A DNA stretch of 64,000 nt from Rhabdobacter roseus (GCF_014202275.1 NZ_JACHGF010000001.1:62001-126000), one strand, 5' to 3'; positions 48,835-58,283 are shown, counted from the first letter of the stretch. Notes: a model not told the origin generated them from the sequence alone. Translations and numbers: made by a program.

Positions 48835-51800
48835 TCAGATGGTTTCGACGGCCACTTCTTCCTCTTCCACGACTTTCTTTTTCCGGAACCACTTATCGCG
48901 TACGCGCTCGTTGACGTAGTACATACACGGCACGATCACGAGGGTGAGGACGGTCGAGAACGTAAGGCCAAAGATGATGGTCCAGGCCAGGATGTTCCAG
49001 AACACGGCGCTGTCGCCACCCAGGGCGATGTTGGGCGCAAAGTCACGGAACAGTCCGACGAAGTCGATCGACAAGCCCAGCGCCAGCGGAATGAGCCCGA
49101 GTACCGCGGCGGAAGCCGTGAGTAGTACGGGGTTGAGCCGGATGGCACCGCCTTCGATGATGGCCTCGCGCAGGGAATACCCGCGCTCGCGAAGCTCGTC
49201 GATGAACTCGATGAGCAGAATCCCGTTCTTGACCACAATCCCCGCCAGGGCGATGATCCCGACGCCGGACATGATGACCGAGAAGGTCTTGTCAAAAATA
49301 ATGAAACCTAAAAGTACCCCGATGAGCGAGAGTAGGATGGTAAAGAAAATGATCAGAGGCTTCACGACGGAGTTGAACTGCGTGGCCAGGATCAGGTAGA
49401 TCAGCAGAATGGCCGCGCCAAAGGCTCCCACCAGAAAGTTCATTGACTCTTCCTGGTCTTCCTGCTCGCCTCCCATCTTTACGGTATAGCCGTTGGGTAC
49501 GTCGATGTCTTGCACTACTTGCTGTATCTGGGCTACGATCTCGTTGGCGTTATAGCCGGGTAGTATGTCGGAGCTGAGCGTAACGATCCGCTCCTGATCC
49601 TTGCGGTTGATCTGGCTGAAGGTAGTCGAGTAATTGATGTTGGCTACCGACGAAATAGGTACTTGGCGCAATGCCCCGCCGGAGTTCATGTCCCGGTACA
49701 CAATATTCATGCTCAGGAGCCGTTCGATCTGATCGCGGTCTGCTTTTTTGAGCCGAACCATGATGGGGTACTCGTCATCGGTATCGCGGAACTTGGAGAT
49801 CTCGGTACCAAAGAGCGCGGTCCGCACGGCAAAGGCAATCTGCTGGGAGCTGATGCCCTCGCGCTGGGCTTTTTCGCGGTCGATGTTGATGGTAATTTCG
49901 GGCTTGTTGGTGACGAGGTCGGACCGTAGCTGGTCGATTCCCTCGATTCCCGAAGCCTGTACTTGCTGAAGTACCTGCTTTTCGAGCCGTTGGAGTACAT
50001 CGAACTCATCGCCCGAGATTTCGATGGCAATGGGCTTACCCGTAGGAGGGCCGTTGGCTTCGCGCTCCACGGAGATCTCCGAACCCGGAATACCTACCAG
50101 TGCTTCCCGTATTTTAATGAGAATCTCTTCGCTAGAGCGGCCATCCCGGTCTTCGCCCTTCACAAAGGCCACCGTCACCTTGGATTTGTGGGGCGTGGCG
50201 GCGCGGTCGGGGTTGCTAGGGTCACCGGCGTTTTTCCCTACGTTGGAAATCACGGAATTGACCATGCCCATGGCGTCGTTTTGCTCCAATACCGCGAATA
50301 CCTTTTTCTCGATCACCTTCGTGACGGAGTCCGTGACGCGGGCGTCGGTACCGATGGGCAGCTCGTTATAAACGTACACGTAGTCAGGGTCGCCGCTGGG
50401 GAAGAAGATAACCTTAGGCTGCACGATGCCCGTCAGCACGAAAGTAAAGACCAATAGTACTACCATGCTCGCAATGGCTACCACGGGCCGCCAGCCTTTG
50501 ATCAGCCAGGTAATGAGCTTGCGGTAGTTGTCGCGCAGGGCGGGTAAGAACCGATCTTGAAAACGAACCAGGATTTTGGGCGTCAGGATGTAGTAATTAA
50601 AGACGTACAGCGCCAGAATGAACAGGATAAAGTTGCCGATACCGCGGTCGATCAGGTACCCGATCAGCGCGGCTGCACCCAGTACAATCAGCGGGCGGCG
50701 AATAGCCTTGAAGCTGGTATCGTGCTCTTTCTTGGTGTCGTCGTGGCGTTTCATAAACGACACGGCAAACACCGGGTTGATGACGTAAGCCACAAATAAC
50801 GACGACATGAGCGTAAGAATGAGCGTAAGCGGCAGGAACTTCATGAAATCCCCGACGATACCCGGCCAGAACAGCAGCGGAAAGAAGGGCGCGATGGTGG
50901 TGAGGGTACCTGAAAGTACCGGCACGAATACCTCCCCGGCCGCTACTTTGACGGCCTTCTGAATGGGCCAGTCTTTGTGTTGGTTAAACAAGCGGTGGGT
51001 ATTTTCGATCACCACGATGGCGTCATCTACCACCAGCCCGATTCCCAGCAGGAACGCAAAGAGCACGATGGTATTCAGCGTGAAGGCCGTGCCCACAATG
51101 GGCCCGATAATGGGCATGAGCACAAACGCCACCAGCGCCGACAGCGGCACCGAAAGCCCCACAAAGATGGCGTCGCCCACGCCCATGAAGAACATCAGAA
51201 TGAGTACCACAAAGATGAAGCCCAGGATAACGGTGTTGATGAGCTCGTGGAGGTCGGCGCGGGTACGTTCGGACTGGTCGGCCGTAATGAGAATATCCAG
51301 CCCCTGAGGAAAGCGCGTTTCCTTGTATTCGGCAATGGTGGCCTCGATGCGGTCCGATGCTTCGATCAAGTTGGCCCCGGCCCGTTTGATGACGTTGAGC
51401 GTCACGACGGTTTTGTTGTTGAGGCGGGCAAAATCCTGCTGCTCCTCGAAGCTGTCCTGTACCTCGGCCACGTCGCCCAGGCGTAGTACCGCCCCGGTAT
51501 TGGTGCGAATGCGCAGGTTGGCGATCTGGCTCATTTCGCTAAATTCACCCTTGACGCGCAACGTACGGCGCACGCCGTCAACGCTGAGCTCACCACCCGA
51601 TACGTTTACGTTTTCACCCTGTACGGCGGTTTGGATGTCATAAAAGGTAAGTCCGGCGGCCTGCATCCGCGGTAGGTCCAGGTTGATCTGTATTTCGCGA
51701 TTCAAAGCCCCAACGATGTCCACACGGCTGATTTCCGGCATGGCCTCGATGGCATCCTGCATGTCTTCGGCGTACTCTTTGAGCTGCTTCAGGGAATAGT

Positions 51801-52263
51801 TACCGGCCATGTTGATGTTCATGATCGGAAACTCCGAGAAGTTCACGTCCTGGGCCGTGGGGCCGGAGTCGAGCTCCTGGGGTAGGTCGCGCTTGGCTTT
51901 GTCGATGGCGTCGCGTACCCGCTGCAGGGCGTCTGACACTTCTACGTCGGGGTTAAATTCCACCAGGATCACGGATACATCCTGCAAGGCATTGGATTTG
52001 ATCCGCTTCACGCCCGAGATAGACTTCAGTTGCTTCTCGATGGGCTTGTTGATGGTATTCTCCACGTCGGCCGGAGCGGTACCAAAGTACACCGTATTGA
52101 TGTATACCTGCGGTATCTTAATGTCCGGAAACTGTTCCTTGGGGAGGTTGTTGTAGATCATAAGCCCCGCCAACGTAATGATGAACGTAAAGATGTAGAT
52201 CGTCGTACGGTTCTCTACGCACCAGTTGGTAAAGCCCATCGTTTTATGATTATCTACTTGCAT
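48835..52263 (-). CDS. RND efflux pump inner-membrane permease
   Basis: 1142 residues, the proton-driven trimeric transporter of a tripartite pump. Twelve membrane helices frame two large periplasmic loops; the family motifs include NLPKEQFPDIKIPQV near the start, GLVVDDAIVVIENTHR with the proton-relay acidic pair in helix 4, and GVGIIALAGIVVKNGILLIEF in helix 11. About 50 hydrophobic residues inserted after helix 6 (near 535-590, LIVLGAAALIGYLIDRGIGN and FILFILALYVFNYYILTP) lengthen it compared with AcrB (about 1050). Drug rather than metal transport is likelier, as the charged metal-relay residues of CusA are not seen. Last gene of the TetR-TolC-adaptor-permease operon. Confidence 0.92.
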   Translation of the reverse strand: MQVDNHKTMGFTNWCVENRTTIYIFTFIITLAGLMIYNNLPKEQFPDIKIPQVYINTVYFGTAPADVENTINKPIEKQLKSISGVKRIKSNALQDVSVILVEFNPDVEVSDALQRVRDAIDKAKRDLPQELDSGPTAQDVNFSEFPIMNINMAGNYSLKQLKEYAEDMQDAIEAMPEISRVDIVGALNREIQINLDLPRMQAAGLTFYDIQTAVQGENVNVSGGELSVDGVRRTLRVKGEFSEMSQIANLRIRTNTGAVLRLGDVAEVQDSFEEQQDFARLNNKTVVTLNVIKRAGANLIEASDRIEATIAEYKETRFPQGLDILITADQSERTRADLHELINTVILGFIFVVLILMFFMGVGDAIFVGLSVPLSALVAFVLMPIIGPIVGTAFTLNTIVLFAFLLGIGLVVDDAIVVIENTHRLFNQHKDWPIQKAVKVAAGEVFVPVLSGTLTTIAPFFPLLFWPGIVGDFMKFLPLTLILTLMSSLFVAYVINPVFAVSFMKRHDDTKKEHDTSFKAIRRPLIVLGAAALIGYLIDRGIGNFILFILALYVFNYYILTPKILVRFQDRFLPALRDNYRKLITWLIKGWRPVVAIASMVVLLVFTFVLTGIVQPKVIFFPSGDPDYVYVYNELPIGTDARVTDSVTKVIEKKVFAVLEQNDAMGMVNSVISNVGKNAGDPSNPDRAATPHKSKVTVAFVKGEDRDGRSSEEILIKIREALVGIPGSEISVEREANGPPTGKPIAIEISGDEFDVLQRLEKQVLQQVQASGIEGIDQLRSDLVTNKPEITINIDREKAQREGISSQQIAFAVRTALFGTEISKFRDTDDEYPIMVRLKKADRDQIERLLSMNIVYRDMNSGGALRQVPISSVANINYSTTFSQINRKDQERIVTLSSDILPGYNANEIVAQIQQVVQDIDVPNGYTVKMGGEQEDQEESMNFLVGAFGAAILLIYLILATQFNSVVKPLIIFFTILLSLIGVLLGFIIFDKTFSVIMSGVGIIALAGIVVKNGILLIEFIDELRERGYSLREAIIEGGAIRLNPVLLTASAAVLGLIPLALGLSIDFVGLFRDFAPNIALGGDSAVFWNILAWTIIFGLTFSTVLTLVIVPCMYYVNERVRDKWFRKKKVVEEEEVAVETI

Positions 52264-52284
52264 AGTTTGGTTTTAATTAAGAAT

Positions 52285-52303
52285 CGGAAAGGGGTACTTT
52301 CCG
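52285..52303 (-). other. Hairpin between adaptor and permease genes
   Basis: CGGAAAG (52285-52291) and CTTTCCG (52297-52303) form a 7-bp stem around GGGTA in the 125-bp gap between two genes of the pump operon. It may set relative expression or stabilise an mRNA end; no T-run follows. Confidence 0.4.
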
Positions 52304-52388
52304 TAATTCGGTTTGAGAGTCTCATTCACAGTCGCGTTGGAAAACACTGCGGCCGGGGCCGTCAGCAACGTAAGGCTGGGTTGTTGGG

Positions 52389-53522
52389 TTAAAAACTGAC
52401 GGTCTGGCCATCGGCTACTTCCTGGTACCCCTGCGTGATCAGCTGGTCGCCCGCCTGTAGTCCTTCCACGATCTCCACTTTGCCGCTATAGCTCAGCCCG
52501 GTTTTGACGGTTTTGGCTTTGGCTACTTTTTTGTTGCCTTCGGTGGTCGCTACGTACACGACCTGTCCCTTCTCGGTACTTTGAATCAGGTTTTGGTCAA
52601 TGACCAGGGCGTCTTTCTTGGTGGCGTCGTTGATCTGCACCTGGGCCAGCATGTTGGGCTTGATGGCACTGCTGGAGGGCAGGTTAGCCTCAATGGTGAA
52701 GGTTCGGCTTAAAGGGTCCACCGTGGTACTTACGAACGTGACGCGGGCCTTGTACTCCTGGTTTAGGTCAGGAAATTTGATCAGAACCTCGTCGCCTTTA
52801 CGAATGCTGGCGGCGTAGGTATCCGACACCTTGGCTACGACCTTCAGGTTGCTCAGGTTGACCAGACGCACCACGCCCACACCCGGAGCGGCCATTTCAC
52901 CTACCTTGATGTTCACCTGGTCTACCACGCCCGAGATGGGCGCAACGATGTTGGACTGCGCCAATTGCGTGTTGAGCGTAGCCAGCTTCTTATCCAGCGA
53001 CTCCATGTTGTTTTGAGCCTGTAGAAACTGCAACTCGGTACCTATTTTCTGATCCCAGAGGTTTTTCTGCTTTTGGTACAGGGTAGTAGCCAGCGAAAGC
53101 TGGTTTTTTACTTCCTCAATCGACTGCCGCAAAATGCTGTCGTCCACTTTGGCCAGGGTACTTCCCGCTCTTACCTGGTCGCCCTCTTTGACGTACACGG
53201 CCGTCACGGCCCCGCCCGACTGCGGCGTTACCAGCACGTTGTTCTTGGCGTCCACGGAGCCCTGCATTTCTACGTAGTGGCGAAAGGTACCTGGCTCCAG
53301 GGTGCCTACGGTAACGGCTTTTGTGCGTTGCTGTTCGGCTGCTTTCGGATCGAGCTTGGTGATCTCTCCTTCCAGCGTTTTGATGCGCTGCGAAAGCTCC
53401 CGCTGTTCGGTTTTGAGCTGGGCCAACTCTTCCCGTTTGGCTTCAACTCCTTCTTTTTTCTCTCCTGAGCAGGCTGCTATAAATAAAGCAACGGCGCTGA
53501 GTAGTAGGGTGGTAGGTTTCAT
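52389..53522 (-). CDS. RND efflux periplasmic adaptor lipoprotein
   Basis: 377 residues from ATG 53522, chosen because it gives a proper lipoprotein signal (MKPTTLLLSAVALFIAACSGEKK, Cys about 19); an ATG at 53555 in frame would add eleven odd residues. A coiled coil (about 25-60, EELAQLKTEQRELSQRIKTLE) precedes the biotinyl-lipoyl-like domain (VLVTPQSGGAVTAVYVKEGDQVRAGSTLAKVDD in two strands), a second hairpin and beta-barrel domains. It bridges the inner-membrane permease and TolC-type channel. The long extra coiled coil just after the lipid anchor is typical of Bacteroidota. Confidence 0.92.
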   Translation of the reverse strand: MKPTTLLLSAVALFIAACSGEKKEGVEAKREELAQLKTEQRELSQRIKTLEGEITKLDPKAAEQQRTKAVTVGTLEPGTFRHYVEMQGSVDAKNNVLVTPQSGGAVTAVYVKEGDQVRAGSTLAKVDDSILRQSIEEVKNQLSLATTLYQKQKNLWDQKIGTELQFLQAQNNMESLDKKLATLNTQLAQSNIVAPISGVVDQVNIKVGEMAAPGVGVVRLVNLSNLKVVAKVSDTYAASIRKGDEVLIKFPDLNQEYKARVTFVSTTVDPLSRTFTIEANLPSSSAIKPNMLAQVQINDATKKDALVIDQNLIQSTEKGQVVYVATTEGNKKVAKAKTVKTGLSYSGKVEIVEGLQAGDQLITQGYQEVADGQTVSF

Positions 53523-53576
53523 AATGTATCGATAGTAGCTGTTTCTGAGTTTCATTGGGTATAGATTGGAATAAAG

Positions 53577-54950
53577 TTATTTCCCGGCTTCGGAATAGAG
53601 CTCTCCTTTGGCCCGGCGAAGATCGACGTTCGCAATCAGCAAGTCGAAGAGCGAGGCAAAGTAGTTGGTCTGGGCTTCCTTAAAAGATGATTCTGCGTTG
53701 ATGACCTCGATGTTGGAGCCAACTCCTTCCTTGTATTTGATCTTGGATACCCGCACTACCTCCTGGGCCAGATCCACGTTACGGCGCTGGGTTTCGAGCG
53801 TGGCGAAGGCGTTGGCGAGGTTGATGTTGGCCTGCCGTACTTCCAGGTCGATGGACTGCTCCAGGAGTGTTTGGCTTTGGCGGACTTTGTTTTGGGTAAC
53901 CCGGGCCTGCTGCAGCTGGTAATGCTTCGTCATACCATCAAAGATAGGTACCTGTACGTTGAGCGTGATGGCGGCGTTGTTAAACCAGCGGGTGGTAAAT
54001 AAATCGCCAAGATTGTCCCGCCCGTTGTTGTGGCCGTAGCCCGCCGAAAGCGATACTACGGGTAAGTACCCACTCCTAATGTTACGGATGTCCAGCCCGG
54101 CCAGCTCGTTCTGGGTTTTGAGAAGCGAGTACTCGATGCGGTTGTCGTAGTCGGCAGCTTCCCGGCGGACGGGCCGCAGGGATTCAATGTTTAGATCGTT
54201 GATTTTATCCGTGAGTGTGAGCGGGTCGTCGAGCGGCATGCCCATCTGGTACTTCAGCAGCGTGTAGCTGAGCTCAATGAGGTTCTGCACGTTCTGGCGC
54301 TCGGTTTTCAGGTTGTTGAGCTGTACTTCCAGCCGGTCTACGTCGATGCGCTCCACAAAACCGCTTTCGTTCAGCGCCCGGGTTTCGCGCATCAGGGTAT
54401 CCAGCCGCTCGATGTTCAGGTCCAGTACCTTGGCGCGTTCCTCGGCTACCTGGGCCGAGTAGTAGGCCTTGGTCACGGCGTCAGCCACGGTGACCTTCGA
54501 CTGCGTCACGTTTTTCTGGGCCAGCTCCCGGTAGGTAGCCGCGGCTTTGAGCCCCACAAAGTAAGAGCCGCTAAAGATGAGCTGATTGAGCGTAGCGCCG
54601 GCATTGCCCAGGTACTTTACCCCAAAGGCAATAGCCACCGGTGGCGCATCTGCTGGTACGCTCGGATCACCAAAAGCATTGGGAGGTAGAAAAACACGCT
54701 GGATGATCAGGTTGTCCGTAACACTAAAGTTAGCGCTCACCTGCGGCAGTCCTGCCGCGCGAATTTCCCCGATGCGGGCTTCGGCCGACACGGCGTCCAG
54801 CTGGGTGTTCTTAATGTTCAGGTTTTGCCGCAGGGCGTAGTCTACCGCCTGCTGCAAGGAGAAGCTATTTTCCTGGGCTTTCAGCGGTGCCATACTGAGT
54901 AGTAGGGCCAGGCCGATGAGTCCGTTTCGTAAGAGGGATACTCGTTTCAT
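53577..54950 (-). CDS. TolC family outer-membrane efflux channel
   Basis: 457 residues with a signal peptide (ending near APLKAQ). It shows the two-fold OEP repeat: FSLQQAVDYALRQNLNIKNTQLDAV opening each half's helices, and later DIRNIRSGYLPVVSLSAGYGHN and the closing SSFKEAQTNYFASLFDLLIANVDL. Three copies would build the periplasmic tunnel through the outer membrane. The start codon overlaps the TetR stop (ATGA), so the two genes are translated together. Confidence 0.92.
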   Translation of the reverse strand: MKRVSLLRNGLIGLALLLSMAPLKAQENSFSLQQAVDYALRQNLNIKNTQLDAVSAEARIGEIRAAGLPQVSANFSVTDNLIIQRVFLPPNAFGDPSVPADAPPVAIAFGVKYLGNAGATLNQLIFSGSYFVGLKAAATYRELAQKNVTQSKVTVADAVTKAYYSAQVAEERAKVLDLNIERLDTLMRETRALNESGFVERIDVDRLEVQLNNLKTERQNVQNLIELSYTLLKYQMGMPLDDPLTLTDKINDLNIESLRPVRREAADYDNRIEYSLLKTQNELAGLDIRNIRSGYLPVVSLSAGYGHNNGRDNLGDLFTTRWFNNAAITLNVQVPIFDGMTKHYQLQQARVTQNKVRQSQTLLEQSIDLEVRQANINLANAFATLETQRRNVDLAQEVVRVSKIKYKEGVGSNIEVINAESSFKEAQTNYFASLFDLLIANVDLRRAKGELYSEAGK

Positions 54951-55567
54951 GGGTTGTTTGGTTCAATTGCTGACTGTTCTAGGTAGTGGTTGTAAAGTTG
55001 AAATCCTTTTTCGGTCAGAAGGCCGCGCAGAAAATGGTGCAGAAACTCCATCTGGACGTCGATCATGGAAAAACGGCTGGGTGGAAAAATCGACGGATCG
55101 AAGGCCATTTCCACTTGCTCGAGACGAAGGCGAGAAAGGATTTCCACGTTGAGGTCGGGTCGGTACAGTTCCAAGGCTATGCCTTGCTCCAGATTACGCC
55201 GGATGCTCTTCATCATGTGCTGCTGCTTATGAGCCTGAAACAGGTTCCAGGCCTTGGGATAGTACTTCTTGAGGTCGTAGAGCAACACGGGGTTCATGGA
55301 GGCCAGCTCCTTGCTGAGGTAACGGGAAGCCTGTAGCATTTCATCCACCGGGTTTTGCGCCTCGATCTCGAGCTGGGATATATCGGAGCGCTCACATGAC
55401 AGTTCCATCCCTACCACTTCGTTGATGATCGCATCTTTATCCGCAAAATGCTGGTAGATGGTTTTCTTGGATATGCCTAGTTCCCGGGCCATGTCGTCCA
55501 TGGTTACGCTCTTGACTCCGTACCGCCAAAATAGTTTTTCTGCCGTTTCCAGTATTCGGTCTCTCAC
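54947..55567 (-). CDS. TetR/AcrR family transcriptional regulator
   Basis: 206 residues from a GTG at 55567; an in-frame TAG three codons upstream rules out an earlier start, and the purine block AGGAGG ends only two bases before the GTG, closer than a normal Shine-Dalgarno site. The helix-turn-helix is SVTMDDMARELGISKKTIYQHFADKDAI (residues about 21-48). The C-terminal ligand domain has no specific match. As the first gene of the efflux operon it is the probable autogenous repressor, released by a pump substrate. Confidence 0.9.
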   Translation of the reverse strand: MRDRILETAEKLFWRYGVKSVTMDDMARELGISKKTIYQHFADKDAIINEVVGMELSCERSDISQLEIEAQNPVDEMLQASRYLSKELASMNPVLLYDLKKYYPKAWNLFQAHKQQHMMKSIRRNLEQGIALELYRPDLNVEILSRLRLEQVEMAFDPSIFPPSRFSMIDVQMEFLHHFLRGLLTEKGFQLYNHYLEQSAIEPNNP

Positions 55568-55987
55568 TTCCTCCTAGTTGAAATTTTCTAATGCTGAGAA
55601 CCGAGGAAACTTTAAAAAGGTTCTTGGTTTCCGTCCGGATTTTCGAAAAACCCTTTCAGAAACGACAATCAATGAGTTTTTTGTGATGAATGGTGATTAT
55701 CAATGATAATTGGCTAATAAACATCCTAATTATTAATTGTACTTTTCTAAGCAAGCGCTAATTTTCCACGTAACAAAACTAGAAGGCACCGTAGCCAGGA
55801 ACAACGATAAATCGATGAAAGGGAGATTTATGGGTATGAACACGAAAAATCGCGGGATAAAGTAATTGGGCGGGAATGATTATTGTCCGGACAGTGTTTG
55901 GATAAGACGTAATTAATAGTCAATTTCGCACCCCCTCTATCTAAAAGAAGATCAAGCCATTAACCCATTTACGCCCCATACGAAAGA
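55568..55987. other. Divergent AT-rich intergenic region
   Basis: 420 bp between the divergent TetR regulator and arginine decarboxylase genes. It is AT-rich and should contain both promoters and the TetR operator; partial palindromes such as TGATTATCAATGATAAT near 55692 could serve as binding sites. It has no GGTACY word except a single TGTACT near 55739. No gene seen. Confidence 0.5.
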
Positions 55988-57472
55988 ATGAAAAGCTACA
56001 TTGACCTGATTCAGCAAACGTTCGAGTTCCCGACCATGGAGTTTAACGTTGAAAATAACGAGTTGCTGTTCAACAATGTACCTCTGATGGACATCATCGA
56101 GGAACATGGCACCCCCCTCAAATTAACCTACCTGCCCAAGATCGGAGAGCACATCGAAAATGCGCGGATGTTTTTCCGGAATGCTTTCAAAAGGCATAAC
56201 TATAAAGGTAGCTATACCTACTGCTACTGCACCAAATCGTCGCACTTCAGCTTTGTGCTGGAAGAAGCGTTGAAGCATAATATTCACCTCGAAACGTCTT
56301 CGTCCTTCGATATTCCGATTATTCGGGAGCTCTACCGGCGCGGTAAGGTGAGCAAGTCGACCTACATCCTGGCCAACGGCTACAAGCGGCCGCTGTACAC
56401 GCAGTACCTCAGCGAGCTCATCAACGAGGGCTTCAACGTAGTACCTATCCTGGACAACCTGAAGGAAATCGAGTCGTACGAGCAGCTCGTGACCGCCGAC
56501 AGCCTCAACCTGGGCATCCGCATCGCGACCGACGAGGAGCCGAACTTTGCGTTTTATACGTCGCGGCTCGGGATACGCTATAACGACGTGCAGCAGCTCT
56601 ATAAAGAGAAAATTGAGCCAAACCCGAAGTTTAAGCTCAAAATGCTGCACTTTTTTATCAATACGGGTATTAAGGATAGCGCCTATTACTGGAGCGAGCT
56701 GACGCGGTTCATGTTTAAGTACTGCGAAATGCAGAAAATGTGTCCGGACCTGGATTCGATTGACATTGGCGGCGGACTACCCATCCAGACCTCGTTGCAG
56801 GCCAACTACGATTACCAGCAAATGATCGACGAGATCATCGAGAATATCCAGTGGATCTGCAACAAGAACAACGTACCCGTTCCGCACATCTTTACGGAGT
56901 TTGGTAGCTACACGGTAGGCGAAAGCGGCGCGGTGATCTACAAGGTGATCGACAAAAAGTTGCAGAACGACAAGGAACTTTGGTACATGATCGACGGCTC
57001 GTTTATTACGCACCTGCCCGACTCCTGGGGCATGAACCAGAAGTACATCATGCTGCCAATCAATAACTGGGACAATCCGTACCAAAAAGTAAACCTGGGC
57101 GGGCTAACCTGCGACTCGCAGGATTTCTACAATACCGAAATGCACAGCGCCGATCTGTACATGCCGATCTTCAGCGAAGAGGAAGACCAGTACATCGGGT
57201 TTTTCCATACGGGGGCTTACCAGGAGTCGCTGGGTGGGTACGGCGGGATTCAGCACTGCCTCATTCCGGCGCCCAAGCACGTACTCGTGGACCGCGACGC
57301 TGACGGCCGCATTACCACGCGTGTGTTTGCCAAGCCGCAAGACAGCGAGTCCATGATGCGCATTCTGGGCTTCCGCGACGAGTCGTACGTGCAGCAAGAT
57401 ACGCCTACTGAAGGAGAGCAGTCGAAGCCGGAAGAGTCCGAAGTACCCGAAATGGCTGATACTAAAAATTAG
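55988..57472 (+). CDS. speA: Biosynthetic arginine decarboxylase-like (fold type III PLP enzyme)
   Basis: 494 residues. The alanine-racemase-type barrel starts with the PLP-lysine region YCYCTKSSHFSFVLEEALKHN, followed by LETSSSFDIPIIRELYRRG; LDSIDIGGGLPIQ and FTEFGSYTVGESGA bind the PLP phosphate, and the C-terminal domain includes CDSQDFYN, the decarboxylase Cys-Asp. It makes agmatine from arginine as the first step to spermidine and other polyamines in Bacteroidota, where this ~460-residue form replaces the longer E. coli SpeA. Diaminopimelate or ornithine decarboxylase is the alternative reading. Residues after 475 (Glu, Ser, Pro) form a short disordered tail. A terminator follows. Confidence 0.82.
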   Translation: MKSYIDLIQQTFEFPTMEFNVENNELLFNNVPLMDIIEEHGTPLKLTYLPKIGEHIENARMFFRNAFKRHNYKGSYTYCYCTKSSHFSFVLEEALKHNIHLETSSSFDIPIIRELYRRGKVSKSTYILANGYKRPLYTQYLSELINEGFNVVPILDNLKEIESYEQLVTADSLNLGIRIATDEEPNFAFYTSRLGIRYNDVQQLYKEKIEPNPKFKLKMLHFFINTGIKDSAYYWSELTRFMFKYCEMQKMCPDLDSIDIGGGLPIQTSLQANYDYQQMIDEIIENIQWICNKNNVPVPHIFTEFGSYTVGESGAVIYKVIDKKLQNDKELWYMIDGSFITHLPDSWGMNQKYIMLPINNWDNPYQKVNLGGLTCDSQDFYNTEMHSADLYMPIFSEEEDQYIGFFHTGAYQESLGGYGGIQHCLIPAPKHVLVDRDADGRITTRVFAKPQDSESMMRILGFRDESYVQQDTPTEGEQSKPEESEVPEMADTKN

Positions 57473-57508
57473 ACGACTTCCATAAGTTGCAGGCATCTAA
57501 TTCGTTAT

Positions 57509-57543
57509 ACAGTCGGTTCTTGCTAAAAGTACCGGCTGTATTT
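57509..57543 (+). terminator. Probable terminator after the arginine decarboxylase gene
   Basis: ACAGTCGGT (57509-57517) pairs with ACCGGCTGT (57531-57539), nine pairs with one G-U wobble, followed by ATTT. The AAGTACC word forms part of the loop and right arm. Confidence 0.5.
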
Positions 57544-57557
57544 CCAAATATTGGTAT

Positions 57558-57565
57558 TATTTTTG
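57558..57565 (+). promoter_or_regulatory. Candidate -7 element for the small lipoprotein
   Basis: TATTTTTG matches TAnnTTTG exactly, 57 nt before the lipoprotein ATG. No TTG lies at the ideal -33 distance. Confidence 0.35.
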
Positions 57566-57621
57566 CCATCAAAAGAAAGATATTCACCCTGGATTTTCTC
57601 AACTACTAATCAACTTTGGTA

Positions 57622-57747
57622 ATGAAAAAGGCCTTTTTACTCGTAGCCGTTAGCGGATTATTGCTTTTCGCTTCTTGCACCCGCCACGCCTGTCCTGCTT
57701 ACGGCTCTACTCAGAAAGTAGAAAAAGTACCCGCTCAGCGCGTTTAA
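57622..57747 (+). CDS. Small lipoprotein, 41 residues
   Basis: An ATG at 57622 opens a 41-residue frame ending in TAA at 57747. The translation is a textbook lipoprotein signal: MKK, hydrophobic AFLLVAVSGLLLF, lipobox ASC, then a mature peptide of only 23 residues beginning CTRHACPAYGS and ending KVPAQRV. The CPAY-type motif is one I associate with tiny conserved Cytophagales lipoproteins, but I cannot confirm this here. It has its own -7-like element and follows a terminator, so it is probably an independent gene. Confidence 0.7.
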   Translation: MKKAFLLVAVSGLLLFASCTRHACPAYGSTQKVEKVPAQRV

Positions 57748-57752
57748 GGTAC

Positions 57753-58283
57753 TTAAAGTACCTCCGTGCCATTTTGCAAAATGATCCGTGCTGCCTCCAG
57801 CAGCGAGGGGGCGGCATAGTCACCCGCCGAGGTACCTCCTGCGGCAACAATATGAATGGTATGTACCCCGGCCTTGCGGCCCGCCTGCATATCCCGGGCG
57901 TGATCGCCCACCATCCAGGATAGCGCTGGGTCAATGTGGTATTTGGCCATTGCTTTTTCGATCAGGAGCGAGTCGGGCTTGCGGGTTAGCGAGCGCGAAG
58001 TGTAGTCGGGGTGGTGGCTGGCAAAGTACAGATCATCGAACGCTACGCCCGTCAGCTCCTGCATCCGCGCGTGGATGACGCGTACATCCTGGCCGGTGTA
58101 AAGTCCTTTGGCGATACCCGCCTGGTTGGTAATCACGATCAGCAAGTACCCCGCTTCTTTTAGTAGCCGCAGCGCTTCGGCCACGCCGTCCAGCAGTACG
58201 AGGTCTTCCAGCTTATAAGTATAGTACTGGTCGTCGCGGTTAAGTACCCCGTCCCGATCCAGAAAAACACATTTCTTCTTCAA
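57753..58283 (-). CDS. HAD-IIIA phosphatase, GmhB-like
   Basis: 176 residues from a TTG start (MKKKCVFLDRDG); no ATG or GTG is available in frame. HAD motifs: I, FLDRDGVLN; II, IVITNQAGIAKG; III, RKPDSLLIEKA; IV, MVGDHARDMQAG. This is the D-glycero-D-manno-heptose-1,7-bisphosphate 7-phosphatase pattern used for LPS core heptose. The loop ASHHPDYTSRSLTRKPD has lost the Cys residues that bind zinc in E. coli GmhB, so its substrate may be a related sugar phosphate. It starts 12 bp after the stop of the Crp/Fnr gene and probably shares its transcript. Confidence 0.8.
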   Translation of the reverse strand: MKKKCVFLDRDGVLNRDDQYYTYKLEDLVLLDGVAEALRLLKEAGYLLIVITNQAGIAKGLYTGQDVRVIHARMQELTGVAFDDLYFASHHPDYTSRSLTRKPDSLLIEKAMAKYHIDPALSWMVGDHARDMQAGRKAGVHTIHIVAAGGTSAGDYAAPSLLEAARIILQNGTEVL

